A stretch of DNA of 64,000 nt, taken from assembly GCF_001638985.1 (NCBI RefSeq), contig NW_017265135.1, positions 1,169,223 through 1,233,222 on the forward strand, given 5' to 3'. A model generated the notes under the pieces. It was not told where the DNA came from. It was given only the letters and a program-made list of their open reading frames with translations, and did no database searches. Both the position numbers and the translations under genes were made by a program. Of this stretch, positions 43,523 through 53,365 are shown one piece after another. This stretch comes from Phycomyces blakesleeanus NRRL 1555(-) (taxonomy: Eukaryota; Mucoromycota; Mucoromycetes; Mucorales; Phycomycetaceae). Positions within the stretch are counted from its first letter, which is position 1. Each line of letters starts with the position of its first letter.

Positions 43523-44065
43523 TGTGGTGATCCAGACACTCGGATGTTGGATTTATCACATATAAGAACATATTCATATTGGGATAGCATAGTAGCTATC
43601 ATCTTGTCAGTATAAAATATATATAAACGATTAAGTAATCAGCCCAATAATTATTACAGTTAGTACTGTAGATAATATCTTAAAGATTGTTAAGATAATT
43701 ATATCATACTGCCAGGTAAACTGTGTCAGATCGATATGGAGCTAATTTAGTAGGAAGTCCTAAAGCTCTAGTATAAAAGAGAAAAGAATAGCTAAGAGCT
43801 AAAGAAGTACGATTTAGGACTTGATGTCATAATTGTAACACCGACACTAGTTAAGCAGTAAATACACTCTAATAACCAAATATAGTAAAGGAAGAAAGCC
43901 TTAAGAAACTAAGACGTAATGATAAGAGCAGATTGTGTTTTCTTATAAAAAGGGACATTTTTTATTTATGAATAAAGACAACTTATATACAGTCTCAAAG
44001 TATTTCTATACGTCTCTATTATCAAATATTTTATTTTTCTATTGTTTCATACCTGAAATACCACA
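43523..44065 (+). mobile_element. Solo LTR, 543-bp family, copy 2
   Basis: TGTGGTGATCC..AAATACCACA, with a perfect TGGGG duplication (43518-43522 and 44066-44070). Same length and direction as 31251-31793. It interrupts the coding sequence of the split gene, whose frame is continuous once the LTR and one TSD are ignored. Confidence 0.9.
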
Positions 44066-44363
44066 TGGGGCAGCAGATGGGGCAACTGCTGGGAGAACTT
44101 GTCTACTTGTGGATGTCAAAGACATAGCAATTGCACCAACTGTCTTGATGTTTCTTCTTTGGATGTCAACGAATTGACCAAATCTATTGTCCAGGGATTC
44201 AAGTATGGCACCCATGTTATCAAGGCGAGTTGACATCTCTGTCATGCACTGTTCTTAGGTAACAGCAGGTACAATAAGATGTTGCTCAACACAACCAACT
44301 GCAACCTGGGTAAGGCTATTTCTAGCATTAGATCTAGGGGTTCTAAGAGTAACGGGAGCCATT

Positions 44364-46134
44364 TTCTATACAAATATATGTTTCAAAATAAAACAAAAAT
44401 ATATTAAATTTTTTATTCTTACTCTTGTTATTTGCTTATACATTAAATATATTCATATGTGCATAGTAGAGTAAAAGTGTTGGAAGATTTGATTTTAGAG
44501 ATCAAAATTGAGAAAGAGAATATTATGAAATGTGAAATAAAAAAGTTCTTTTATACTTTTATAATTAGACTTCTTGAAGACGTGATATGAAAATATGAAC
44601 CATTTTCTGTTTTATATTTTTTCAATTTAATTTTCAGTATCTTTTTTTTTCAGAAGACAAAGATTTTTATTTTTAGACTCAATTTTTTTTTCTTTTTTTT
44701 CCTTTGTTTTTTTTTGTCTGCCTTTTTGCTTCTTCTCTCTTTATTTAACAGTTTTCCTTTTATTCATTCAATTAAATAAAGAAATGTGATGTATTTAAAC
44801 TGGTCTACTATACTTAATTATTTTTGTTTTTGTTTTTGTTTTTATATTTCTCTTTTTTTAGATCTACTAACCTTCTAATAATTTTTGAAACACTGCTTTA
44901 TTTATCAATAGGTCTATTCATATGGTTGGATATGTCTCACTCTTAAACATAAAGGTAAAACAAGTCAAACATGTTCTGGTTTTATATTAATTTGTTTTTC
45001 ATCTGTTAGCAGATACATGTCCTGTATACGATTACACATGTCTACTGCGGCAATGTACTTGGTAAGCTTACAAAATTATATATGTGTTTTTATACTAATA
45101 CTATATCTATTTGAATATATCACAGTATATGACAAGTTCATTCTTTCAATTTTGGAGAATTATCAGCATCATTTATTGAAGTCAGTATATCTCTTATATT
45201 AACAGCTATTATCAATGTTAAAATTATTCTTTATAGTTATTGTCTGTAATATATATACAACGATTATAACTCTGACATACTTGGTTGTAAGTATATGTAT
45301 ATTTCTTTAAATACAAAACATATTATTTAACTTTTTAATTAACTTTCTTTTTGTAGTAAATGGTAACAATTATATTTATATCAGATTCTTGACACTACTC
45401 TAGATTATTCTCATTTACCGTACTATTCTTATATTCACTATTATTATAAATTCTCTCTTTTTACTAATGGTACCCAAACTACCTAATCTCAAAATAGTTG
45501 AGAGCTATGTGTATACTATATTATTACGCTATGTAATTCAAGAGATTTTTTTTTTACAAAATAAACAAGCTCCATTTGTAAACTATTTCCCAGATACTGC
45601 TTTAAAGAAGTATAAGAAGACTATCTTTCAGTCAATCAAATGAGAGTACTAAAGTTTATCTGTAAAATAAGATCTAATAAAATTGATTAAAATCTGAAAA
45701 AATTATTACTTTCCTCTGAAGAAAGTATCAGTTTTACTTCTTTTTCTTACGCCTTCAAGACCCAATAGAATTGCTTAAAACCTGAGGAAAGTATTAATTT
45801 CCTCTGAAGAAAGTATCAGTTTCACTTCTTTTTCTTGCCTTTTTAAGAACAATGGAATTCTGTGCTATACATAAAAAAGAAAAAAGATCTATTTTCATTT
45901 TAATCTGCATTTCTGAGCTGGCATATTAAGGTAGTACTATATGACTTTTTTAGCATAATTCTTTCACATAAGATTAATGTCTTCATTTCTTAGATTTAAT
46001 AAGAGCTATATCATAATGTCAAGAACACCCAAATCTCAAGTTTAATTAATTCTTTCACTTGGGATTTGTTACTCTTTCACATAGAGGAAACTGAACACTT
46101 TTTCCAGTATATCTCATTTGTAGTATAAGCTATA
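44364..46134. other. AT-rich, gene-free stretch with a direct repeat
   Basis: No gene recognised. A 38-bp direct repeat with one mismatch (TTCCTCTGAAGAAAGTATCA...) lies at 45711-45748 and 45799-45836. Runs of T are common around 44640-44720. The first few hundred bases upstream of 44363 would be the promoter of the split gene. Confidence 0.5.
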
Positions 46135-46140
46135 AGCCAA

Positions 46141-47161
46141 TGATGCATGATATGTTTATTTGTTGTGGATTGTAACAGTATTACTTGGCAAATAAATGTA
46201 ATGTGAATTACAAAATACAAGAAGAAGAATACAATAAGAATGGAAAAGAATAGGTAATTTGACAGGTAAGAATTGGTGACAGACAGATAAAAAGATAGAG
46301 AGAAGATTAAAATAGAAATTGTGACAATAACAAAGTCTGAGAAAAACAGAAAAGGGAAAACAGAGAAACAAAATATATCAAAATTGACAGACAACACTCC
46401 AAAGAACAAGAATACTGTGTATAAATGAAGAATAATGATAATAACAGGCAAAAATAAATAAGATCAAGGATAAAATGATGATTTTATTGATTGAAAAGGT
46501 TTTTTCTTTTATAAACAAAAATGTTTGGTTAAAATAATTTTTTGAGGAAAAGAAAAGAAAGTCAAGTGAAAATTTTTACCATATGTAACTGGTGTTAATA
46601 GTAGAAGCAGAATAGAAAATTATAGAGAGAGTAAAATAAAGGTATAATAAAAATATAATAATTGAATAAAGATAAAATAAAAATATAGTAAGGTAGAATA
46701 GAAGTAAAGTAATAATATAATAATAATGTAGTAAAGTAAAGTAAAAAATATAATAATAGTATAATAATGGAATCTAATAAAATATAATAAAAAATAGTGT
46801 AAAATAAATGTCAATAATAAAGAAATGTATAAAATTAGGGAAAAGAGGTATAATGTTTTTAGTGGGTGACAGATGTTTCTGAGGTGATGATGTAGATGGA
46901 TATTTTAATTTTAAGGAATGAGATTATATTGGGAGGTTTGAGTATAGAGATATCAGGAGCAAGATTTCCCAAGAAACCTGGGGGGACCACTCTTATCCCT
47001 CAAGACATGTCACTCGGTCAACTCACCGTCGACGTCAACGCCCACAAGTCTAGTACCACCCATCAAGGCTCACCGCTGGACCAAATCACCGAAGGAATCC
47101 ACCATCCAGTCTCCATCACCAGAAGCTGGCCAAATCTGTAAATATCTACAACACACGTGAC
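46141..47161 (-). mobile_element. 1.02-kb tRNA-adjacent element, copy B
   Basis: 1,021 bp, the inverted counterpart of 30214-31235, with a perfect 6-bp duplication AGCCAA (46135-46140 and 47162-47167). Its tRNA-proximal end (GTCACGTGTGTTGTA on the minus strand) lies 10 bp from the mature 5' end of tRNA-Asn. Relative to the tRNA, its orientation is the same as copy A. The open frame toward the tRNA (46896-47141) differs from copy A at many amino-acid positions, so coding constraint is doubtful. Confidence 0.78.
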
Positions 47162-47171
47162 AGCCAAATTG

Positions 47172-47244
47172 GCTTCCGTGGCGCAATTGGCAGCGCGTCT
47201 GACTGTTAATCAGGAGGTTGGTGGTTCGAGCCCACCCGGGAGCG
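47172..47244 (+). tRNA. tRNA-Asn (GTT)
   Basis: 73 nt, no intron. Acceptor stem GCTTCCG/CGGGAGC with one G-U pair, D-arm GCGC/GCGC, anticodon arm TCTGA-CTGTTAA-TCAGG with anticodon GTT, T-arm GGTGG-TTCGAGC-CCACC, discriminator G. A TTTTT-containing tract follows within 10 bp (TAATTTTTCG), a normal Pol III terminator. Confidence 0.95.
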
Positions 47245-47814
47245 TAATTTTTCGTTTTTGTTTTATTCGCGGCTAAAGTTATAGCCCTTGGTTTTTCTTT
47301 AATATCGTATAACTCCAACTGGGCAAAAAACAGTTAGCACTATAGCGTAGAGAATAATATCAATGAAATAAATAAAAATTAAAAGTAAAATAAAAATTTA
47401 TTTTATTTTAATATGGTAAGCATAGATTTAAGACAAACGAGACGGGTGCCATGCGCATATCGATAAGAAATTGTGTAAGCGGTGACATATGAAAAATCGT
47501 ATTTTTAAGGACATGCTTGCTGACCAACCCAAAGTTAACAAAAAAAACCTGATTAGTCCCACGTGAAAATCTGCCAGAGTTTCTCCCGAGTAGCCCGACT
47601 TGGGATTCAAACTCAACTGAGCTCACCCGTTTATTCAATCGTTATTTTTTTTTCTATTTTTTTCTTAGTTTTTTATTTTATTTCATTTCATTTTCTTAGT
47701 GATTCAATTCTTCAATTGTCTTTTATCTCTTCTTTCATTCTTCTATTTTTTTAAGTGATTAATTGAATTAATTACTCTTATTTATATACACCTTTTAAAT
47801 TTTATTGTTAAATA
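47245..47814. other. Spacer at the right edge of the TE island
   Basis: No gene. 47530-47640 has a short G/C-richer segment with GAGTTTGAATCCCAAGTCGG on the minus strand that vaguely resembles a tRNA T-arm. The rest is the T-rich promoter of the OPI1-like gene. Confidence 0.45.
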
Positions 47815-48856
47815 ATGCTTACTCCACCTACAACAGACAATCGTAGCCGGCCACACTCGCACTCACGATCGACATCGCCCATCCGTGCTGCACCCTACCA
47901 CACCATGAAGAAGCCGCATCATGCTGTTATCAATTCGTCACAGAGCAAGTGGCAACAGCTAGTAGTTGGGGCCAGTTCAGCAGCCGGCACAACAGCAGCC
48001 GTTGTGAGCGAAGAATCGATGAAGTGCCTAAAGTACTGTCTCAGCTGGCTTCAATACGCCGTTCAACACATCGAGCAACAAATGACTCTTTTGCGCAACT
48101 TTCTTGTTTCGCTTGCAACCGCCCAATCTTCCTCTACATCTAATTTGTCGACATCGCTCTCAGCTCCCGGGCAGAAATCTAACTCACCTGCACTATCGTC
48201 AATAAAAAAGGACATTGTTGAGACACTACGCAAAGTAGTCGACGTTATCAGCCGCTATGCCGGAACTTCTTTACCCCAACACGCCAAAGTAGCTGTTCGC
48301 GGCTTTATCCTTAACTTACCCGGTCGATGGGTGAGTGTAATTCGCATAAGATTAAAGTATACATAAATAAATACTTAAATATATTTATCATTAATTATAT
48401 TATATATGTATTCTATCTTTTACTTTTATTTAGGCAAGTCTAAATGATATTCACTCGACCGCCACTTCTCCTGCAAGTTCACCAATGCTTGGCCCTCGGA
48501 CTCACGAAAGTTGTGACATGAACGGTCTTCCACGCGTTGGGAACAAACGTCAAGAAGAGACGGCCATTCGACTACTCACATTTGGCCAAGAGTCTGTTGA
48601 CATGCTTCAATCGATCTCGAGTGTGTTTTCAGAAACTGTTGAGCGTGCAGAGCTCTGGCTTGATCGCCTTAGACTGGTGCGTGTTCCAGGCATCAGTGCA
48701 GCTGAACAGGACGACAAACAGCAACACCCGGACAACCAAAATAGCAACAGCAACAGTGATGATCTTGACAATGTACGGCTGCCACCTATTCGAACACTCG
48801 ATCCACCAAATCACTATTCTTTTGATCGGACTGAAAAGATGGATTTGGATCACTAA
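47815..48856 (+). CDS. OPI1: Opi1-family transcriptional regulator
   Basis: In yeasts Opi1 represses phospholipid-biosynthesis genes and senses phosphatidic acid at the ER. Two exons, 47815-48330 and 48434-48856, join in phase 0 across GTGAGT..TAG and give 312 residues. Exon 1 begins with a Ser/Pro/His-rich segment (RPHSHSRSTSPIRAAP) and then has the Opi1 core: VVGASSAAGTTAAVVSEES, KCLKYCLSWLQYAVQHIEQQ, LLRNFLVSLATAQ and VETLRKVVDVISRYAG. Exon 2 continues with QESVDMLQSISSVFSETVER, ELWLDRLRLVRVPG and an Asn/Gln/Asp-rich tail. I do not see the yeast leucine zipper or an FFAT motif, so ER tethering as in yeast is not supported. It is the first host gene to the right of the TE island. Confidence 0.85.
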
Positions 48857-49913
48857 AGGAAAAACCCAAAAACAAAACAAAAACAAAATTCCCTCAATCC
48901 CCCCTTCCCTTCCCTTCCCTTTTTTTCTTGTTTTCTTTTTACTGTTTCTTTTTTCCCATCTTTATTTCTACTACTACTATTATTATTATTTTGCTTTCGT
49001 CTATCACTCTTTCTCTCTCAATATTTCTCTTATCTCCATATCCACCTCTCGCATTCCCCATTACCACCTTATTTCCCACTCTTTATTTCTTTTGCTGTCT
49101 ATTTCACATAATTCGCGTCCTCCTTTTCTTTCTATATTTTCCTGTCTTGCATAGTACTCAATATAATTGATATATTTATATATGTATATATAAAGTATGT
49201 AAATATATTCAAGTTGTGGCACCGAGAATATCTTCTATCCCCATATCAAACCGCTTTACTATCACATGAGTTTCAGATACCAGCCATTTTGGGGGGTAGG
49301 ACAATCACAACACAGTACTTGGGATCTTTTATAGTTATAGTTACATTTACACTTATACTTATATTTATATTATAATTTAGTATTTAAAGAGATTAAAAGA
49401 CATGTGAAGAAGGGCGGTCTGGGGTGATACACTCAGTGAATTATGAATAGGACGTTGCAGACTTGACATTTGCTTGCCTTTATTGTTCATTAATACTTTA
49501 TTCTCTATATATATATTCTGGAGTATGTGCGCGGAGTGACTTGAAAAAAATAAAGGGTGTTGTACCTTGCGCATGGGCTTTGTATATATTAATATATGAG
49601 TTTTCATGTTGCTGCTGTTGTTATTTATTTATTTATTGATTGATTTAAACGTGTGTGTATGTGTGTGAAAATAAATACATAAATCATAAATCATAAAATA
49701 AAACAAATATAATCTTAACGGGTATAATGGTTGTGGTGATGGTAATAATAATATTTTTATTTTAAAACAACAAAAACAAAAGAAGAAATCAATCAAGAAT
49801 AATTGAGATGGCAATTATACTCTACAGTCTACAGTCTAAATTCTACGCTCTAAACTCTACGCTCTAAATTCTACGCTCAATTCAATATCACTTTCATTTC
49901 TTTAATTAATAAC
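48857..49913. other. Intergenic region between convergent genes
   Basis: C/T-rich 3' UTR-like DNA downstream of the OPI1-like gene (CCCTTCCCTTCCC, then runs of T and C to about 49150), followed by AT-rich DNA. A short repeated phrase (CTACGCTCTAAATTCTACGC) precedes 49880. No further gene seen. Confidence 0.5.
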
Positions 49914-50529
49914 TCAATCGGCTTTAGTAAAAGCGCGCGGGGAGTCATAGAGAACACCATCGTGAGTGTAGCTTTGAATCCTTCTATCAGCCTTGTTTCC
50001 ACCGTACACAATCCACCCGCCACACTGTAGACTGATATGCACAGAAGGTCCAAGTGAGATACCATCGTCTTCTGTAATCTAAATAAAATAAATGAATACA
50101 CGAATAAATGAGTAAATGAGTGCATGAGAACAAGGTGTCACATTTGCTTAGGACAGACAATATTGCAGCTTACCAAAAGTGAAGCTGTGGCATCCCTCTC
50201 TGGGCGGTCACAGCAATCTTCATTATCATATGGACAACATCCTTTGTCACCAGCGCTCATAGCAGTTCGCTTAAAAGAACTATTTTTTTAATAAAGAGAA
50301 ATCAATATTATTATCAATGATCGACAGTTGAATATCAGTATCAATATCAGTATCAGTGTCATCTCGCCCTTTTATTTACTTACCTGCTGTAGCTTCCTAG
50401 TCTAACTTGATCAGCTTGAATGCTGATTGACGTGCCTTCAGAATCATCGTTGTAGACGCAATAACCATCAGTAGACTGTACGATGGCCCACAAGACGCAC
50501 AGAACTTGTAACAGGTGATATAATTGCAT
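49914..50529 (-). CDS. Small secreted Cys-containing protein, unknown function
   Basis: Three exons, 50384-50529, 50174-50279 and 49914-50078, with GTAAGT/GTAAGC donors and TAG acceptors in matching phase; the product is 138 residues. The N-terminus MQLYHLLQVLCVLWAIVQST is a good signal peptide with likely cleavage near TDG. The mature part has CVYNDDSEGTSISI, GDKGCCPYDNEDCCDRPER (CC..CC pattern), ISLQCGGWIVYGGNK and a C-terminal YTHDGVLYDSPRAF. Seven mature cysteines suggest disulfides. No membrane anchor. I do not recognise the family; an extracellular or cell-wall role is inference. It is convergent with the OPI1-like gene. Confidence 0.75.
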
Positions 50530-51601
50530 TTTATCGAGTGAAAAATAAAATGTTATATATATAAAATAAAATGAATAAAGGAGAAAAGGAAGTTTTTTTT
50601 AAAGTATTTCAAGAACAAGTGAAACGATTATTAATATATATGTATATACGAATACTTTTGCAAAAGAAATCAAGAAATCAAGAAAGAAAGGGAAGATTGT
50701 TGGTGTATTTTGTTACTACATCTTTAAAGTCGTTTAATTTTTAAATGTGCTTTTATAAGACTCGTCTACTGAATGAATTGACGAGTAATTGAAGTGAGTT
50801 AGGAGTGAGAAGCAGCGGTTTCCTTTGTTCCCCATATATGGCTGCCCTATGCAATAAAAATACATAGACACACACAGATACACAATAAAATAAAATAAAA
50901 TGAAATGAAAATAAAGTAAATATACTTCTTGCTTCTAGCCTTTGATTTAGCTTATCAAACCCAAATATTTACTAACCCAAAGGTTCGCCAACCCAATATA
51001 TTTACCAACCCCAACCACATAATAAAATAAGCAGTTATTTCTACAAAAGGCAACAAGACAGCTACAAAACACACCGGCACACCCAAAATCCCATATACAC
51101 TATGTTGAACAATAATAACAGTAACAGTGACAGAGTATATATATATATTATTGTTAATAGCTAACTATAATAACAATAAAGCAACAAAGGTTAATAAAAG
51201 GTAATAATATACCCTTGCAGCCAGGATAAACCTACATACATACATATATATATATACACACATTACAGCTATATTTCTGTGTCAATTTCATTTGATTTTG
51301 GATTCACAATATTTTTCTTATATCTTTAATTCTTGTGTTGTGTTATGTTGTGCTGCTTAGTACTTCTCAAGTAAGTCAATTAAGCAGTAATGGTGTGCAA
51401 ATAAAGAGTAAGACACGCCCCACGCACTAAACAGATATAGACACAGGCACAGGCACACTGGTGAAAATGAAAATGAAAATGAAAATGAAAATGAGGCTAA
51501 TAATAAATTGAACGAATACTTGTTCTCATATGCTCATGGAAGGATAGTTCAGCCGATAACAGATTGATATTCACTTGTAGAATTCTAATATATTGATTTT
51601 A
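50530..51601. other. Intergenic region, low complexity
   Basis: Promoter of the secreted-protein gene and 3' side of SGF11. Contains AATAAAAT and GAAAAT simple repeats (about 50885-50925 and 51460-51500) and TA/CA runs at about 51135 and 51245. No gene seen. Confidence 0.5.
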
Positions 51602-53186
51602 TTATTCGTTCCCTAGTGACTTTAACTTCTTTACTCTTGAAGACCCACTTGTAGATGCCTAATAAGTAAATATATAAATAAAATTAATTCATAATTCATG
51701 ATTCATAAAATTAGTATATACAGATATACAACAAAGAAAAGAAAAGAAAAGAAAATAAAATGACAAATGGTATTTTTTTTTACCAATGGGGTCTTCTTCC
51801 TTTTTCTGTCTGACATTGGTCCATCATATTCATTCGAACTTCCAGCATCATCTGATGCATTTGAAGGGTTGGGTGATGATCCCAGTCTACAACAATAATT
51901 TATATAATTATTAATAACTATTAATAATTGTATCCAGTTATACAATTTACCTTCTACTAGCCACTCTGCCCGATTGTCTTCCGGCCAACCCCAAACATCT
52001 CTCTAAATGTGTTGCATATCTTGTGGACGCAATTGTACTCTCACAATTCATGCACTTGTAGGAAGGTAAGTTGTTGACATTGTAATGGTTTCCAAATATA
52101 TCTGTATTGGGCCGCACAACTATAAAAATATTGATAAATAATAAAAATTCAGAGAAAAAAAATCATTAGGGGTAGCAAGCAGCGAAAAGCAGTGACGTCC
52201 AGTAACAGCCAGAAGCAGCAATATAATCGATTAGTCAAGTATAGCATAGGATAGAGCAAAAAAAATCGCTTGCTTTTCATTTTTTTCTTTATATGTATAT
52301 CTATATGTATGTGCATATATATCAATGAAACAACATTAAAATACAATATATTACCATAGGACCGGCACCTTTAAGAATACACACACAAGCATACAAAGAC
52401 ATAAGAATGCCAGTATAAATAATGCGCCAATTGGTTCAGGGTTTTACGTAGCAGCAGCAGCAACAGCAACAGCAGCAGCAACAGCAGCAGCAACAGCAGC
52501 AGCAACAGTGATATAAGATAAAGTGAAAATAAGATATGGTTAATATTTGATTATATAAATATCTAATGATAGATTTACTTTGTTTGACACAGTTGACATG
52601 TCTCTAGAGAACGTTTTGTATCTCGGTGAACCTTAGACAGGACATCATAAATACATTCATCTATCAGATCACCAAACAATGCAAATGCCTAGACAATACA
52701 ATATATAATCAATTAAGCAATCAACGAATCAATAGATCAATTACTGAATTAACGAATTAACGAAAGCTATTAATAAACACCCATCTAAATCTATGTATCT
52801 ATCAATATAATCTAATACTATATTCCAATACAATATGCAATATCCAGTTCAATTCAATTAAAATCAAACTAAACCCAAATCAAATTCATACCAAAGTTGC
52901 TTTTGTATTTGGAATTTCCTTTGGACTGTCCTTGTCTCCCGACTCGCTTTCTCGAAGTAGTTTTGGAATGCTCTTTTGAAGTGTTGCATGTGTCTGTTGC
53001 AATTCATCAAGAGTCCGATTTCGATCGGCCAAGAGTCGCCGAAAGAGACTGCTAGGTGATGAACAAGCGTTGTGACGTAGTCGATGAATGCACAACTTAC
53101 GCATTGCTTGCTTCACGTTGTTCTTCTGTAATTTGAGTCGAACTGTTGGACGTGTGGGAGTCGGAAGACGCTTTAGGTTTCTGCAT
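51602..53186 (-). CDS. SGF11: SAGA deubiquitinase module subunit Sgf11
   Basis: Sgf11 (ATXN7L3 in animals) anchors and activates the Ubp8 histone H2B deubiquitinase in the SAGA complex. Exons: 53101-53186, about 52886-53052, about 52571-52689, 51951-52119, 51784-51886 and 51602-51658. Recognisable parts are the N-terminal helix ALFGDLIDECIYDVLSKVHR in exon 3 and the zinc finger YKCMNCESTIASTRYATHLERCLG (C, C, H, C) followed by GRQSGRVASRR in exon 4. A basic tail (SDRKRKKTP, SSRVKKLKS) ends the protein. An unusual N-terminal extension (SLFRRLLADRNRTLDELQQ) precedes the helix. The exon 3/exon 4 junction does not keep the frame with the obvious GTAAAT donor (two leftover bases, one needed), so that boundary is unresolved. 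A CAG/CAA repeat lies in that intron. Confidence 0.85.
52450..52508 (+). repeat. CAG/CAA trinucleotide repeat in an SGF11 intron
   Basis: About 19 CAG/CAA units on the plus strand, antisense to SGF11. On the gene's strand they would read Leu/Cys/Ala, not Gln, and they fall between exons 3 and 4. Confidence 0.8.
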
Positions 53187-53326
53187 GCTAATATTATTAC
53201 TGCTGTTGTCGCTGTGCTGCTTATGCTGCTTATGCTGATGCTGTTGTTGCTGTTGTTTCTGGTGTTGTTTGTTTCTTGTCGGGTTAATTGTCCGATTGAA
53301 TCTATGGTGTCTTGCTTGCTTGCTAT

Positions 53327-53365
<39 letters not shown>

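Larger units (their letters stand above)
36860..44363 (-). pseudogene. Unknown gene broken into four pieces by three LTR insertions
   Basis: Pieces on the minus strand are 44363-44071, 43522-43267, 42858-42753 and 37222-36860. Exon 1 starts at 44363 (MAPVTLRTPRSNARN), has one TAA (at Gln in VTQEQCM) and a coiled-coil segment (LDNMGAILESLDNRFGQF). Across the 543-bp solo LTR the frame resumes without change (VAPSAAP then SFNQMSEEETKV). A GTAAAT..TAG intron leads to ALIREKIWKKDFRYNDP and DEQVDHLNNVAVVVYLW. Later pieces carry VDNNRRARIASWIKE, KMTFFSAIQKGAM and KLFPGFPVHMLKVARPSW. Function unknown; its setting among TE genes suggests a TE accessory gene. It lies tail to tail with the tnp2 pseudogene at 33329-36390. 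Confidence 0.6.

Noticed and set aside
47590..47625. tRNA-like or tRNA-derived SINE near 47.6 kb
   Set aside because: Only a loose T-arm resemblance; no acceptor, D-arm or anticodon arm could be folded.
52450..52508. Polyglutamine tract from the CAG/CAA repeat
   Set aside because: It is antisense to SGF11 and lies in an intron; no plus-strand gene is seen there.
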